Positions 1 through 9,162 of a stretch of DNA of 64,000 nucleotides are shown piece by piece. Both the position numbers and the translations under genes were made by a program. The DNA is taken from the NCBI RefSeq assembly GCF_009720485.1, contig NZ_CP045245.1, positions 3,720,001-3,784,000 of the forward strand. Direction: 5' to 3'. The stretch is from Cellulomonas sp. JZ18 (GTDB lineage Bacteria; Actinomycetota; Actinomycetes; Actinomycetales; Cellulomonadaceae). Every line of letters begins with the position of its first letter. The first letter of the stretch is position 1. The notes below the pieces were generated by a model that made no database searches, was not told the origin of the DNA, and was given only the letters and a program-made list of their open reading frames with translations.

Positions 1-897
1 ACGTGCTCCGCCGGCTACGTCGGCCTCACCTTCGACGACGGCCCCAACGCGAGCACGACCAACCAGATCATCAGCACCCTGCGGCAGTACGGCGCGACCG
101 CCGCCGTGTTCCCCACGGGTCAGAACGCCCAGAACAACGCGACCCTCATGCAGGCGTACAAGAACGCCGGCTTCCAGATCGGCAACCACAGCTGGGACCA
201 CCCGCACCTGGTGCAGCAGTCGCAGTCACAGGTGCAGTCGCAGCTGTCCCGCACGCAGCAGGCGATCCAGCAGACCGCGGGCGTCACGCCGACCGTGTTC
301 CGCCCGCCCTACGGCGAGACGAACGCGACCGTCAGCTCGGTCGCCTCGTCGCTCGGTCTGCGCGTCGTCACCTGGGACGTCGACTCCACCGACTGGAACA
401 ACGCGAGCGCCGCGTCGATCCGGCAGGCCGCCACCCGCCTGACCGACGGGCAGACGATCCTCCTGCACGACTGGCCGGCCGCGACCGTGCAGGCGCTGCC
501 CGGCATCCTGCAGGACCTGCGCTCGCGCAACCTCTGCACGGGCCACATCTCGGCCGGCACCGGGCGGGTCGTCGCCCCGGCCGGCTCCGGCGGCGGCACG
601 ACGCCCCCGCCGACGACGCCCCCGCCCACCGGTGGCGGTGGCGGCAGCTGCACCGCGACGGCCACGAAGGGCCAGGAGTGGGGCGACCGCTTCAACGTCA
701 CCTACGCCGTCCGGGCCTCCGGCAGCTGGGCCGTGACCGTCTACCCGAACACGGGCCAGTCGATCCAGAGCTCGTGGGGCGCCACCCGCAACGGCACCAC
801 CTTCACCGGCAGCGGCAACGCGTCGTTCGGCGTCACCTACTACAAGGGCAGCCAGAACATCACCTGGGTCCCCACCGGCATCTGCTCACCGCGCTGA
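1..897 (+). CDS. Secreted NodB-type polysaccharide deacetylase with C-terminal CBM2b (5' end outside window)
   Basis: The reading frame is open from base 1, so the N-terminus lies upstream. All NodB (carbohydrate esterase 4) motifs are visible in order: TFDDGP at residues 10-15, the metal-binding NHSWDHPHL, FRPPYG, the DSTDW segment and ILLHDW. A Gly/Pro/Thr linker (about 195-215) leads to an ~84-residue module bounded by two cysteines that matches CBM2b, with QEWGDRF and SSWGA carrying the expected surface tryptophans. The Arg in WGDR is the residue reported to orient one Trp for xylan rather than cellulose binding in C. fimi Xyn11A. The likely role is extracellular deacetylation of acetylxylan (or chitin oligomers). 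C. fimi Xyn11A is GH11-CBM2b-NodB-CBM2b, so the missing upstream part may carry another GH11 domain. Confidence 0.9.
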   Translation, partial: TCSAGYVGLTFDDGPNASTTNQIISTLRQYGATAAVFPTGQNAQNNATLMQAYKNAGFQIGNHSWDHPHLVQQSQSQVQSQLSRTQQAIQQTAGVTPTVFRPPYGETNATVSSVASSLGLRVVTWDVDSTDWNNASAASIRQAATRLTDGQTILLHDWPAATVQALPGILQDLRSRNLCTGHISAGTGRVVAPAGSGGGTTPPPTTPPPTGGGGGSCTATATKGQEWGDRFNVTYAVRASGSWAVTVYPNTGQSIQSSWGATRNGTTFTGSGNASFGVTYYKGSQNITWVPTGICSPR

Positions 898-2046
<1,149 letters not shown>

Positions 2047-2073
2047 CCCACCCGGTCGACCCATCGCCCACCC

Positions 2074-2112
2074 GAACGCCCGGTCCGCACCTCCCTCGCG
2101 GACCGGGCGTTC
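2074..2112 (+). terminator. Perfect 15-bp stem terminator of the xylanase gene
   Basis: Positions 2074-2088 and 2098-2112 are perfect inverted complements (GAACGCCCGGTCCGC and GCGGACCGGGCGTTC) with a 9-nt loop. The hairpin starts 27 nt after the xylanase stop codon and has no U-run. Confidence 0.8.
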
Positions 2113-2172
2113 GCACACCCACCCGCCGCCCCGGCACCCCGCCCGTCCGCCCCGAGATCCTCACCTCCCCGC

Positions 2173-2246
2173 CGAGTCCGCCGCGTAGGTGCCGAGCTCG
2201 CGACCTCCAGGTGCCGTACTCGACGCCGAGCCGACGTACTCGGTGG
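2173..2246. repeat. Intergenic four-unit element, copy A
   Basis: Four related 12-nt cores begin at 2173, 2193, 2215 and 2235, spaced 20, 22 and 20 nt. They read CGAGTCCGCCGC, CGAGCTCGCGAC, CGTACTCGACGC and CGTACTCGGTGG. Two more copies with almost the same spacing lie at 3335 and 8929. This copy is upstream of the DUF559 gene. The function is unknown. Confidence 0.6.
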
Positions 2247-2318
2247 ACGCGTCCCGGCCTGTCCACAGGTCGTCGGTGCTCGGCCCCACGGGCGGTGACG
2301 GGCACCGAGGCTCGGCGC

Positions 2319-3290
2319 ATGCCTCGTCGTCCCGGTCCACCGTCCGCGCTCCAGCTCGACCCCACCCCGCTGCCGACCGTGCACCTGCACGGGCACCACC
2401 CACCCGAGGACGTCCGGCGCCTGCTCGCCACCGGGACGTGGACGCGGGTGCGGCGCGGCGCGTCCGTCGACGCGCCGGGACCAGGACGCCACGACCGTCG
2501 CACCGCGCTCGCCCGCGTCGTCGCGGTGCACCGCCAGTCGTCGCACCCACCGCTCCTCGTGCGCGAGTCGGCGGCGCTCGTGTGGGGCCTCCCGCTCGCC
2601 GCGGTCCCCCGTGTCACGCACGTCGCCCAGGCGTCGCACCCCAGTGACCGCAGCGCTGCGGACGTGGTCCGGCACGTCGTTCACGTCCCCGCCGAGCACC
2701 GCACCGTGCACCGCGGGCTGCACGTGACGACGCTCGAGCGGACCGTCGTCGACTGCGCCGCCACGCTCGACCCGTACGGCGGGCTCGTCGTCGCCGACGC
2801 CGCCCTGCACGCCGGGGCGGACCCGGACCGGATCGGCGCGATGCTCGAGGCCGCACGTGGACGGCGGGGCGTGCGCCGCGCACGGGCGGTCGTCGCCGCG
2901 GCGGACGGCGGGGCGGAGTCGCCCGGTGAGACCTGGACGCGCTGGACGCTGCTGCGGTTCGGTCTGCCGACGCCCGAGACGCAGGTCGCCGTCGTGACGC
3001 CGGCCGGCCGCTACTGGGGCGACCTCGGCTACCCCGGCCGCCGGGTGCTCGTCGAGTACGACGGCGCCGAGAAGTACGGCACGGACGCCGCCGCCGCGGT
3101 CGACGCCCTGCGTCAGGAGCGCCGACGGCAGCTGGCCGTCGAGGAGGCGGGCTGGCGCGTCGTGCGGGCGACGGCCGCCGACCGGCGGGACCCCGCACGT
3201 CTGGTGACCCGTGTGCAGTCGCTGCTGCCCGACGTCCGCCCGACCCCCCGCCCGGACCTCCAGCCCCCGCCCCGCACCCCCACCCGCTGA
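2319..3290 (+). CDS. AbiEi-like winged-helix plus DUF559 nuclease-fold protein
   Basis: The protein has 323 residues. The N-terminal part (about 25-70, with LATGTWTRVRRGASVD) resembles the winged-helix of AbiEi-type type IV antitoxins. The C-terminal part (about 205-305) has the DUF559/Vsr-like PD-(D/E)XK pattern: an early Glu in SPGETWTRW, then an Asp in WGDLGY, then the signature VEYDGAEKYG. Such fusions are common orphan genes in actinobacteria, and no AbiEii nucleotidyltransferase partner is present here. A role in nucleic-acid metabolism or defence is inference only. The ATG follows a weak GAGG. The gene is bracketed by two copies of the four-unit repeat. Confidence 0.8.
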   Translation: MPRRPGPPSALQLDPTPLPTVHLHGHHPPEDVRRLLATGTWTRVRRGASVDAPGPGRHDRRTALARVVAVHRQSSHPPLLVRESAALVWGLPLAAVPRVTHVAQASHPSDRSAADVVRHVVHVPAEHRTVHRGLHVTTLERTVVDCAATLDPYGGLVVADAALHAGADPDRIGAMLEAARGRRGVRRARAVVAAADGGAESPGETWTRWTLLRFGLPTPETQVAVVTPAGRYWGDLGYPGRRVLVEYDGAEKYGTDAAAAVDALRQERRRQLAVEEAGWRVVRATAADRRDPARLVTRVQSLLPDVRPTPRPDLQPPPRTPTR

Positions 3291-3334
3291 CGCACCGCTG
3301 CGCCCACTCCCCACCCGCGGCCGCGATCCCTCGC

Positions 3335-3407
3335 CGAGTTCGGGGTTCTGTCGCGAGTTCGCGATCTCGAGGTCGCGTACTCGGCACGGAACCACCGAGC
3401 TCGGCGT
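3335..3407. repeat. Intergenic four-unit element, copy B
   Basis: Units start at 3335, 3354, 3376 and 3396 (spacing 19, 22, 20) with cores CGAGTTCGGGGT, CGAGTTCGCGAT, CGTACTCGGCAC and CGAGCTCGGCGT. Units 3-4 are joined by GGAACCAC, and in copy C by GCAACCAC. The element sits between convergent genes. Confidence 0.65.
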
Positions 3408-3451
3408 CGGGCGGGGCGGGGTCCGGGGGCTCGGGGGCCCGGTGTTCGGGG

Positions 3452-4123
3452 CTACGGGGTGAGGAGCTCGGCGGGGACGGCGGTGAGCGAGCGGACGACG
3501 TGCGCCGGCGAGTCGGGGCGGGCACGCCCGGCGCGGTCGAGCAGCACCGCGGCGATGCCGAGCGCCTGCGCACCCGCGACGTCCGCAGCCGGCGAGTCGC
3601 CGACGTGCACCGCGTCCGCCGGCGCGACACCCAGCCGGTCGAGCGCGAGCAGGAACGGCTCCGGGCGCGGCTTGTACGCACGCGCGTCCTCGCTCGTCAC
3701 GACCGCGTCGACGTGCAGCCCGTGGTGCGCGAGGACGGCGGCGGCGTCGTCCCGGTCGACGTCGGAGACGAGGCACACGGGCACGTCCACCGCGTCGAGC
3801 GCGTCGAGGAACGCCCGCGCGTCGGGCAGCAGGCGCGGGGCGCGCCACGCCGCCCGGGACGTCGTGAGCCACGCGTCGCCGTCGACGGTCACGCCGAACG
3901 CGTCCGCGAGGTGCCGGAGCGTGGACCGCGTCAGGTCGGCCAGGGTGCGGAACGCGTCGCCGTGCGCGTCGCCGCCGGCCCACAGGTGCGTCGTCCACGC
4001 GGCCTCCACGTCGGCGACCGGGGCGCCCGACCGGGCGGCGACGTCGGTGCAGATCCGGGCCACCACCGCGTCGTCGTCCTCGACGAGCGTGCCGTAGAGG
4101 TCGACCAGCACGGCGCGGGGCAC
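3452..4123 (-). CDS. HAD-superfamily hydrolase
   Basis: The protein has 223 residues and starts at GTG, with a TAGCCT hexamer ending 7 nt upstream, which suggests a leaderless transcript. HAD motif I is VDLYGT: the nucleophilic Asp is present, but the second acidic residue of the usual DxD is replaced by Tyr, as in the haloacid-dehalogenase/phosphatase subgroup that starts DxYGT. Motif II is LVSDVD, motif III the Lys in YKPRPEPF, and motif IV HVGDSPAADVAGA. A helical cap lies between motifs I and II (C1 type). It probably acts on a small phosphorylated or halogenated substrate. The substrate cannot be told from sequence. Confidence 0.9.
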   Translation of the reverse strand: MPRAVLVDLYGTLVEDDDAVVARICTDVAARSGAPVADVEAAWTTHLWAGGDAHGDAFRTLADLTRSTLRHLADAFGVTVDGDAWLTTSRAAWRAPRLLPDARAFLDALDAVDVPVCLVSDVDRDDAAAVLAHHGLHVDAVVTSEDARAYKPRPEPFLLALDRLGVAPADAVHVGDSPAADVAGAQALGIAAVLLDRAGRARPDSPAHVVRSLTAVPAELLTP

Positions 4124-4142
4124 GGCGGGCAGGCTACCGGTC

Positions 4143-4195
4143 CGGCCCTGCCCCGGGGCGCCGGCGGACGCTCGCCGACGCCGCGGGCAGGGCCG
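4143..4195 (-). terminator. Hairpin terminator of the beta-helix gene
   Basis: Eleven bases at 4143-4153 (CGGCCCTGCCC) pair perfectly with 4185-4195 (GGGCAGGGCCG), and an inner CGGCG/CGCCG stem stacks inside the loop. It lies just after the minus-strand stop codon at 4206 and before the HAD gene. Confidence 0.65.
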
Positions 4196-4205
4196 CGCCC
4201 CCGGG

Positions 4206-5426
4206 TCAGCAGCGCTGAACCGGCCCGCTGACGTTCCGGATCACGAGGTTGTCGGCGCACGGGTTCTCGACGATGCGCGCCCCGTTGGCCAGGGTGAGGT
4301 TCTGCAGGGTGATGTCCCGGTTGCCGGGGAACTCCGCGCGCTCGGCGAGCCGGACGTCCCCGCGGGAGACGGTGCCGCTCGTGGTCGCGAGGCTGACGTT
4401 GGTGCAGTTCTCGATGAGCACCGGGTTGTTGCCGGTGTTCGTCAGCTCGACGCGGTTCACCCGCAGCCCACCGCTCTCGGAGACGCAGAAGATCCCGCGC
4501 CCGCCGCCGCTCGCACGGACGGTCCCGACCTCGATGTTCGTCGGGTAGGAGCTGCCGACGCGGCCCGCCCGGTTGGCGATGCGGAACGCGGCGTACCCCG
4601 TGCCGGCGGCGACGTTGACGGCGTCGACCGTGCCGACGCGCGCGTTGATCGTCTGGTTGAGCAGGAGCCCCGACTCGCGGACGTCGCGCGCCGTGAGGGT
4701 GCCGAGCGTGAAGCCGTCGACGCCGTACGTCTCGACGGCGTGCGAGCCGGCGCCGGACACGTACGCGCGGTCGATGCTGATGTTGCGCGCGAAGCGGGAG
4801 CGGTCGCCGTGGTTGTCGACGCGGATGCCGATGCCGCCGCCGGACAGGCGCATGTCGACGTCCCGCAGCCGCAGGTCGTCGACGTTGCGCGCGAAGATCC
4901 CGTAGACGGGCGTGCCGGTCATCGCCAGCCGGGCGACCTCGATGTCGCGGACCCCGCGCATGTAGATGCCGGCGACGTTGCCGGACCCGGAGCCGCTGAC
5001 GTGGATGGTGCCGCAGGACTCGAACGCGGTGTGGCTGGGCAGCGTGATGCGGGCGTTCGCGCTCATGGTCCCGGAGCCGTTGACGACGACGCGCTGCTTG
5101 CTGGTGCGGCCGGCGTCGAGCCCGTCGACGGCGCGCTGGATGGCGGTGAGCATGTCGGAGCCGGACCACAGCTCGCGGGTGCCGCGGTAGGCGCGCCAGG
5201 TGCTGCCGTCCTGGACGGCGGAGCCGTGGACGGTCGAGCCGGTGCAGCTGGTGCCGGGTGCGGCGTGCGCGGCGGGCACCGCGACGAGGCCGGCGGCGAG
5301 GGTGGCGCCGGCCGCGAGCGCCGCGAGGACGGCGCGTCGGCGTGCGGGCCGGAGGGGGCGCGCAGATCGGGCGTGACGCGTCGTTCGGGCAGGTCGTGCG
5401 GTTCGGGCGAGCAGGGAGGACGGCAT
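4206..5426 (-). CDS. Secreted right-handed parallel beta-helix protein (pectin-lyase fold)
   Basis: The protein has 406 residues from the ATG that follows GAGAGG, with a long signal peptide (Arg-rich n-region, hydrophobic core, cut near AHAAPG). The mature part is built of about 22-25-residue rungs rich in Asn, Val, Ile and Gly (runs such as IEVARLAMTG and LRLRDVDMRL), the look of a parallel beta-helix of the pectate-lyase-like superfamily. Cys pairs near the start and end could clamp the helix caps. I see no motif that fixes an enzyme activity. Given its xylanase and cellulase neighbours and a LacI-type operator upstream, polysaccharide lyase or hydrolase activity on plant cell wall is plausible but unproven. 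Confidence 0.8.
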   Translation of the reverse strand: MPSSLLARTARPARTTRHARSARPLRPARRRAVLAALAAGATLAAGLVAVPAAHAAPGTSCTGSTVHGSAVQDGSTWRAYRGTRELWSGSDMLTAIQRAVDGLDAGRTSKQRVVVNGSGTMSANARITLPSHTAFESCGTIHVSGSGSGNVAGIYMRGVRDIEVARLAMTGTPVYGIFARNVDDLRLRDVDMRLSGGGIGIRVDNHGDRSRFARNISIDRAYVSGAGSHAVETYGVDGFTLGTLTARDVRESGLLLNQTINARVGTVDAVNVAAGTGYAAFRIANRAGRVGSSYPTNIEVGTVRASGGGRGIFCVSESGGLRVNRVELTNTGNNPVLIENCTNVSLATTSGTVSRGDVRLAERAEFPGNRDITLQNLTLANGARIVENPCADNLVIRNVSGPVQRC

Positions 5427-5537
5427 GCGGTGACCTCTCGTCGGGCCGCCGGGCGACGTGCGGGCGTGCGTCGGTGGACGCCCAGCCGGTCGGCCGGTCT
5501 CGACCGTAGGCGGCGTCACGCAGCAGGAGGGACGGTT

Positions 5538-5549
5538 TGAATCGTTTCG
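5538..5549. promoter_or_regulatory. LacI-type operator upstream of the beta-helix gene
   Basis: TGAATCGTTTCG is a near-perfect dyad with the central CG typical of LacI-family operators (TGAAnCGnTTCA pattern). It lies 112 bp upstream of the minus-strand beta-helix start and about 77 bp before the plus-strand DUF2809 start. Control of the beta-helix gene by a sugar-responsive repressor is inferred. Confidence 0.45.
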
Positions 5550-5625
5550 GAGCGCGCTTTCCGCACGTTTGACCCCGCAGCGGTGCCTGTGCTCGCAGCC
5601 CCTCGCGAGCCGCTACCGTCACCGC

Positions 5626-6057
5626 GTGCTCCCCTCCCTCCGGCGCGCCGCGGACCGGCGTCCGGCCGCCGCGCGTCGGCGGGATCCCCTCGTGGCCGCA
5701 GCCGCCGTGGTCCTCGCCTGCGGCCTCGCCGTCTCCCGCGGTGGCGGCCTGGGCGCGGACCTCGCCGGCGGCGCGCTGTACGCGGCGCTCGTGCACCTGC
5801 TCGTGCTGCTGGTCGCCCCGCGGACGCGCCCCGGCGTGGCCGCAGCCGTGGCGCTCGGTGCGTGCGTCACGGTGGAGCTCGCCCAGCTGACACCCGTACC
5901 CGCCACGGTGGTGGCGGCGTGGCCGCCGGCCGCGTACGTGCTCGGGTCGACGTTCGTGCCCACCGACCTGCTCGCGTACGCGGCCGGGGTGGCCGTCGTC
6001 GCGGCCGCGGACGTCCTCGCGCGCCGGGCACCCCGGGGGCCGGACCCCGCCGCCTGA
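5626..6057 (+). CDS. DUF2809-family small integral membrane protein
   Basis: The protein has 143 residues with about four hydrophobic segments and the family-typical VTVELAQLTP in the third and DLLAYAAGV before the last. GTG at 5626 is chosen because TACCGT (5614-5619) ends 6 nt before it, matching the leaderless -10 spacing used throughout this window. No function is established for the family. The gene stands alone between divergent and convergent neighbours. Confidence 0.75.
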   Translation: MLPSLRRAADRRPAAARRRDPLVAAAAVVLACGLAVSRGGGLGADLAGGALYAALVHLLVLLVAPRTRPGVAAAVALGACVTVELAQLTPVPATVVAAWPPAAYVLGSTFVPTDLLAYAAGVAVVAAADVLARRAPRGPDPAA

Positions 6058-6107
6058 CCGGCCGCCGCCCGACCCGGCTCACCGCTCGACCCGGCGGCGC
6101 CCGGCCC

Positions 6108-6848
6108 TCAGCCCGTCGGCCGCCGGTACACCGACACGTGCGAGCGCGACTCCGCCGTGAACGGCGTCCCCGACCAGTCGGCGTGCCGCTCCTCGAGCAC
6201 CAGCCCGGCGAGGCGCGCCATCAGGTCGAGCTCCGCCGGCCACACGTACCGGTGGCCGCTGCGCCACACCTCCGCCGTCCCGTCGTCGTCCCACCGCACG
6301 TGGTGCGAGACGAGCCGCTGGTGCAGCGGGTCGACCGTGTCGACGCCCAGGTACCGGTCCGCGGACGCGAACAGGACGCCCGGCTGCCCCGGTGGCAGCA
6401 CGCGCAGGTCCGGCACCTCGAGCTCGACGACGAACCGCCCGCCCGGCACCAGGTGACGCGCCGCGTTGGCGACGCACGCGACCTGCGCGTCCTGCGTGAG
6501 CAGGTTCGAGATCGCGTTGTAGACGACGTAGACGAGCGCGAACTCCCCCGGCACGCTCGCCGTCGCCATGTCGCCCAGCACGACCGGGAGCGTCGCCTCG
6601 TCGACCTTCGTCCGCAGCTGCGCGAGCATCGCCGCCGACAGCTCGACGCCCGCCACCGGCACGCCGCGCGCGGCGAGCGGCACGGCGACGCGCCCGGTCC
6701 CGACGGCGAGCTCCAGCGCGCGGCCGTCCCCGGCCAGTGCGGCGAGGCGGTCGACGGTCGGGTCGAGCACCTCCGGCGCGAACATGCCGACGCCCGGGGT
6801 GTCGTAGCGTCGCGCCGTCCGCTCGTCCCAGATGTCTCGGTGGTCCAC
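6108..6848 (-). CDS. Class I SAM-dependent methyltransferase
   Basis: The protein has 246 residues from GTG. SAM-binding motif I is ALELAVGTGRVAVPLA. An acidic residue follows in AGVELS, then VVLGDMA and a post-motif strand GGRFVVELEVP. The C-terminal WPAELDLMARLAGL block is shared with the broken gene at about 61.9 kb, so the two are paralogs. The substrate is unknown. An A/G-rich -10-like GAGCGT ends 6 nt before the GTG, consistent with a leaderless start. Confidence 0.88.
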   Translation of the reverse strand: MDHRDIWDERTARRYDTPGVGMFAPEVLDPTVDRLAALAGDGRALELAVGTGRVAVPLAARGVPVAGVELSAAMLAQLRTKVDEATLPVVLGDMATASVPGEFALVYVVYNAISNLLTQDAQVACVANAARHLVPGGRFVVELEVPDLRVLPPGQPGVLFASADRYLGVDTVDPLHQRLVSHHVRWDDDGTAEVWRSGHRYVWPAELDLMARLAGLVLEERHADWSGTPFTAESRSHVSVYRRPTG

Positions 6849-6976
6849 GCCGCGACGCTCGTCCTGACGACGGCGGCGCGTCAACGGGTTTGCGCGGCAG
6901 GACGGGCGGCGGGCGGGCCGCGAGCGTCGGCACCGTCGCCTGACCTCCCGCCCCCGCCCGCACCCGCGCCGCGTTC

Positions 6977-6990
6977 CCGAAGCGTTCCGG
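6977..6990. promoter_or_regulatory. Upstream LacI-like operator of the endoglucanase
   Basis: CCGAAGCGTTCCGG is an imperfect dyad centred on CG and shares GAAGCG with the perfect palindrome 50 bp downstream. The pair could allow looping or cooperative repression. Confidence 0.4.
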
Positions 6991-7026
6991 GGGTTCCGGA
7001 CGAACCGCCCGCGTCCGTACACTCCG

Positions 7027-7042
7027 GTCGAAGCGCTTCGAC
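7027..7042. promoter_or_regulatory. Perfect 16-bp LacI-family operator of the endoglucanase
   Basis: GTCGAAGCGCTTCGAC is a perfect palindrome 84 bp before the cellulase start. Its GCGC core resembles the CelR operator class (GAGCGCTC-type) known in cellulolytic actinobacteria. Derepression by cellobiose is inferred from that class, not visible here. Confidence 0.65.
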
Positions 7043-7125
7043 GTTCCGGTCGTCGCAGCCCGTGGGCACCGTCGCCCGCGCCGCCGGGGCACCGCCGCCC
7101 CCCGCGCTCGAAGGAGAGCACACAC

Positions 7126-8823
7126 GTGAACCGACGCCTGTGGGCGAGCGTCACCGCGCTCGTCTCGACCGCGGCGCTCGCCGCCGGCCTCGCCGCACCC
7201 GCGGCCGCCGCGCCCGACGCCGCCACCGCACGCGCACCGAAGCAGACGGCGGCGCAGAAGACCGTCGCCGCGATGCAGCCCGGCTGGAACCTCGGCAACA
7301 CGCTCGACGCCGTCGGCCCCGACGAGACCGCGTGGGGCAACCCGCGCGTCACCGAGGACCTGTTCGACGCCGTCGAGGACGAGGGCTTCAACAGCGTCCG
7401 CATCCCGGTGACGTTCGGTCAGCACCAGGGGCCGGCGCCCGAGTACGCGGTCGACCCGGTGTTCCTCGACCGCGTCGAGGAGGTCGTCGACATGGCGCTC
7501 GACGAGGGCCTGTACGTCCTGCTCGACGTCCACCACGACTCGTGGCAGTGGATCAACCAGATGCCGACGCAGCACGACGCGGTGCTCGCGCAGTACACCG
7601 CCCTGTGGGAGCAGCTGGCCGAGCGGTTCCGCGACCACCCGAGGCGGCTGCTGCTGGAGAGCGTGAACGAGCCGCAGTTCGCGGGCGTCGACGACGCGAC
7701 GTCGTACGCGCTGCTGCACGAGCTCAACGTCGTGTTCCACGAGATCGTCCGCTCGTCCGGCGGGCGCAACGCCGACCGCGTGCTCGTCCTGCCGACCCTG
7801 CACACCAACGCCGAGCAGGGCCGCCTCGACGCGCTGACCGCGACGTTCGAGCAGCTCGACGACCCGAACCTCGCCGCGACCGTCCACTACTACGGCTACT
7901 GGCCGTTCAGCGTGAACGTCGCGGGCGGCTACCGGTACGACGCGACCGCGCAGGCGGACACCGAGGGCACGTTCGCGCGCGTGCACGACTCGTTCGTCGC
8001 GCAGGGGATCCCCGTGATCCTCGGCGAGTACGGCCTGCTCGGGTTCGACCGGCACACGGGCACGATCCAGCAGGGCGAGAAGCTGAAGTTCTTCGAGCAC
8101 GTCGGCCACCTGGCCCGCACGACGGGCGTCACCACGATGCTGTGGGACAACGGCCAGCACCTGTCGCGGACCGCGTTCACGTGGCAGGACCCGGCGCTGT
8201 TCGCGCAGATCCGCGAGAGCTGGAAGCGGCAGTCCGGCACGGCGTCGACCGACCAGGTGTTCGTGCGTCCCGGCGCGGTCGCCGACCAGACGGTGACGCT
8301 GCACCCGAACGGCAACCGCGTGAAGGACGTCCGCCTCGACGGCCGGCGCCTGAAGCCGTCGCAGTACCGCCTCGACGGCGACGTGCTCACCCTGCCGGCG
8401 GCGCTGCTGCAGCCGCTCGTCGCCGACGGCACCCACGGCCCGCGCGCGGTCGTGGAGGTCCGGTTCAGCAAGGGCCTGCCGTGGCGGATCGAGGTCGTCG
8501 CCGCCGACACGCCCGTGCTCGGTGACGCGGCCGGCACGGTCGACGACCTCGCGATCCCGACGGACTTCCGCGGCGACCGCCTCGCCACGATGGAGGCGCG
8601 GTACGCCGACGGCACGAACGCCGGGCCGCACGGGTGGACGTCATTCAAGGAGTTCGACGTGACGTTCGCCCCCGAGGACGGCCGCATCGTGCTCCGCCCG
8701 GCGTTCTTCGCCGAGGTCACCGACGGTGCACCCGTGCACCTGACGTTCCACTTCTGGAGCGGCGACACGGTGAGCTACACGGTGACCCGCACGGGCACCA
8801 CGGTCACCGGCACCGCCGCCTGA
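7126..8823 (+). CDS. Secreted GH5 (subfamily 4-like) endo-beta-1,4-glucanase with X2 and CBM46 modules
   Basis: The protein has 565 residues; the GTG start follows GAAGGAG with good spacing. The signal peptide ends near AAAAPDA (about 30). The GH5 catalytic domain (about 45-370) contains PGWNLGNTLDA, FNSVRIPV, the acid/base E182 in SVNEPQ, HYYGYWPFS and the nucleophile E301 in ILGEYG. An Ig-like CBM_X2 domain follows (about 375-460, FVRPGAVADQTVTL). The last ~100 residues (TDFRGDRLATMEARYADG, HGWTSFKEFDVTF) look like CBM46. The GH5_4-X2-CBM46 order is known from Bacillus Cel5B-type enzymes acting on cellulose, beta-glucan and xyloglucan. Two LacI-like operators lie upstream. Confidence 0.95.
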   Translation: MNRRLWASVTALVSTAALAAGLAAPAAAAPDAATARAPKQTAAQKTVAAMQPGWNLGNTLDAVGPDETAWGNPRVTEDLFDAVEDEGFNSVRIPVTFGQHQGPAPEYAVDPVFLDRVEEVVDMALDEGLYVLLDVHHDSWQWINQMPTQHDAVLAQYTALWEQLAERFRDHPRRLLLESVNEPQFAGVDDATSYALLHELNVVFHEIVRSSGGRNADRVLVLPTLHTNAEQGRLDALTATFEQLDDPNLAATVHYYGYWPFSVNVAGGYRYDATAQADTEGTFARVHDSFVAQGIPVILGEYGLLGFDRHTGTIQQGEKLKFFEHVGHLARTTGVTTMLWDNGQHLSRTAFTWQDPALFAQIRESWKRQSGTASTDQVFVRPGAVADQTVTLHPNGNRVKDVRLDGRRLKPSQYRLDGDVLTLPAALLQPLVADGTHGPRAVVEVRFSKGLPWRIEVVAADTPVLGDAAGTVDDLAIPTDFRGDRLATMEARYADGTNAGPHGWTSFKEFDVTFAPEDGRIVLRPAFFAEVTDGAPVHLTFHFWSGDTVSYTVTRTGTTVTGTAA

Positions 8824-9162
8824 CCCACCCGCCCCGTCCGGTCCTCCGGCGGACCCACCCGCCCCCGTCCCGGCCCGGCCCGGCCCCCGCCCCGTCCTCC
8901 GGCCCGTCCCCCCGCTCCCCCCTCCCCGCGAGTCCGGCACCTGTGCGTCGAGTTCGGCACTCGTAGCCGTCGGACTCGGCACGCAACCACCGATCTCGGC
9001 GGCGGTGGGCGGGGCGGGGGCGGAGGCCGGGCGGGGGACCGAGGCGGGGCGGGGACCCGGCGGGGGCCGTGCAGGACCGGGCGGGGGCGTCGGCGGGCGG
9101 CGGGGCGTCCGGTGGACCACCCTGGACGGCGGGCGCGCCGAGCAGGGCGGGGGTGGTCGGGC
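8824..9162. other. 339-bp non-coding gap with GC-rich low-complexity sequence and repeat copy C
   Basis: After the cellulase stop there is a C-rich, G-poor stretch (8824-8928), then the four-unit repeat (8929-9002), then a G-rich, C-poor stretch (9003-9150). No credible gene is visible. The C-rich to G-rich switch around the repeat is a strong local strand asymmetry. Confidence 0.6.
8929..9002. repeat. Intergenic four-unit element, copy C
   Basis: Units start at 8929, 8949, 8971 and 8991 (spacing 20, 22, 20) with cores CGAGTCCGGCAC, CGAGTTCGGCAC, CGGACTCGGCAC and CGATCTCGGCGG. It is the most regular of the three copies. Confidence 0.65.

Noticed and set aside
2319..3290. DUF559/AbiEi-like gene considered as a defence or toxin-antitoxin system
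   Set aside because: No toxin or other defence gene adjoins it, and orphan copies are common; the sequence alone does not support a system.
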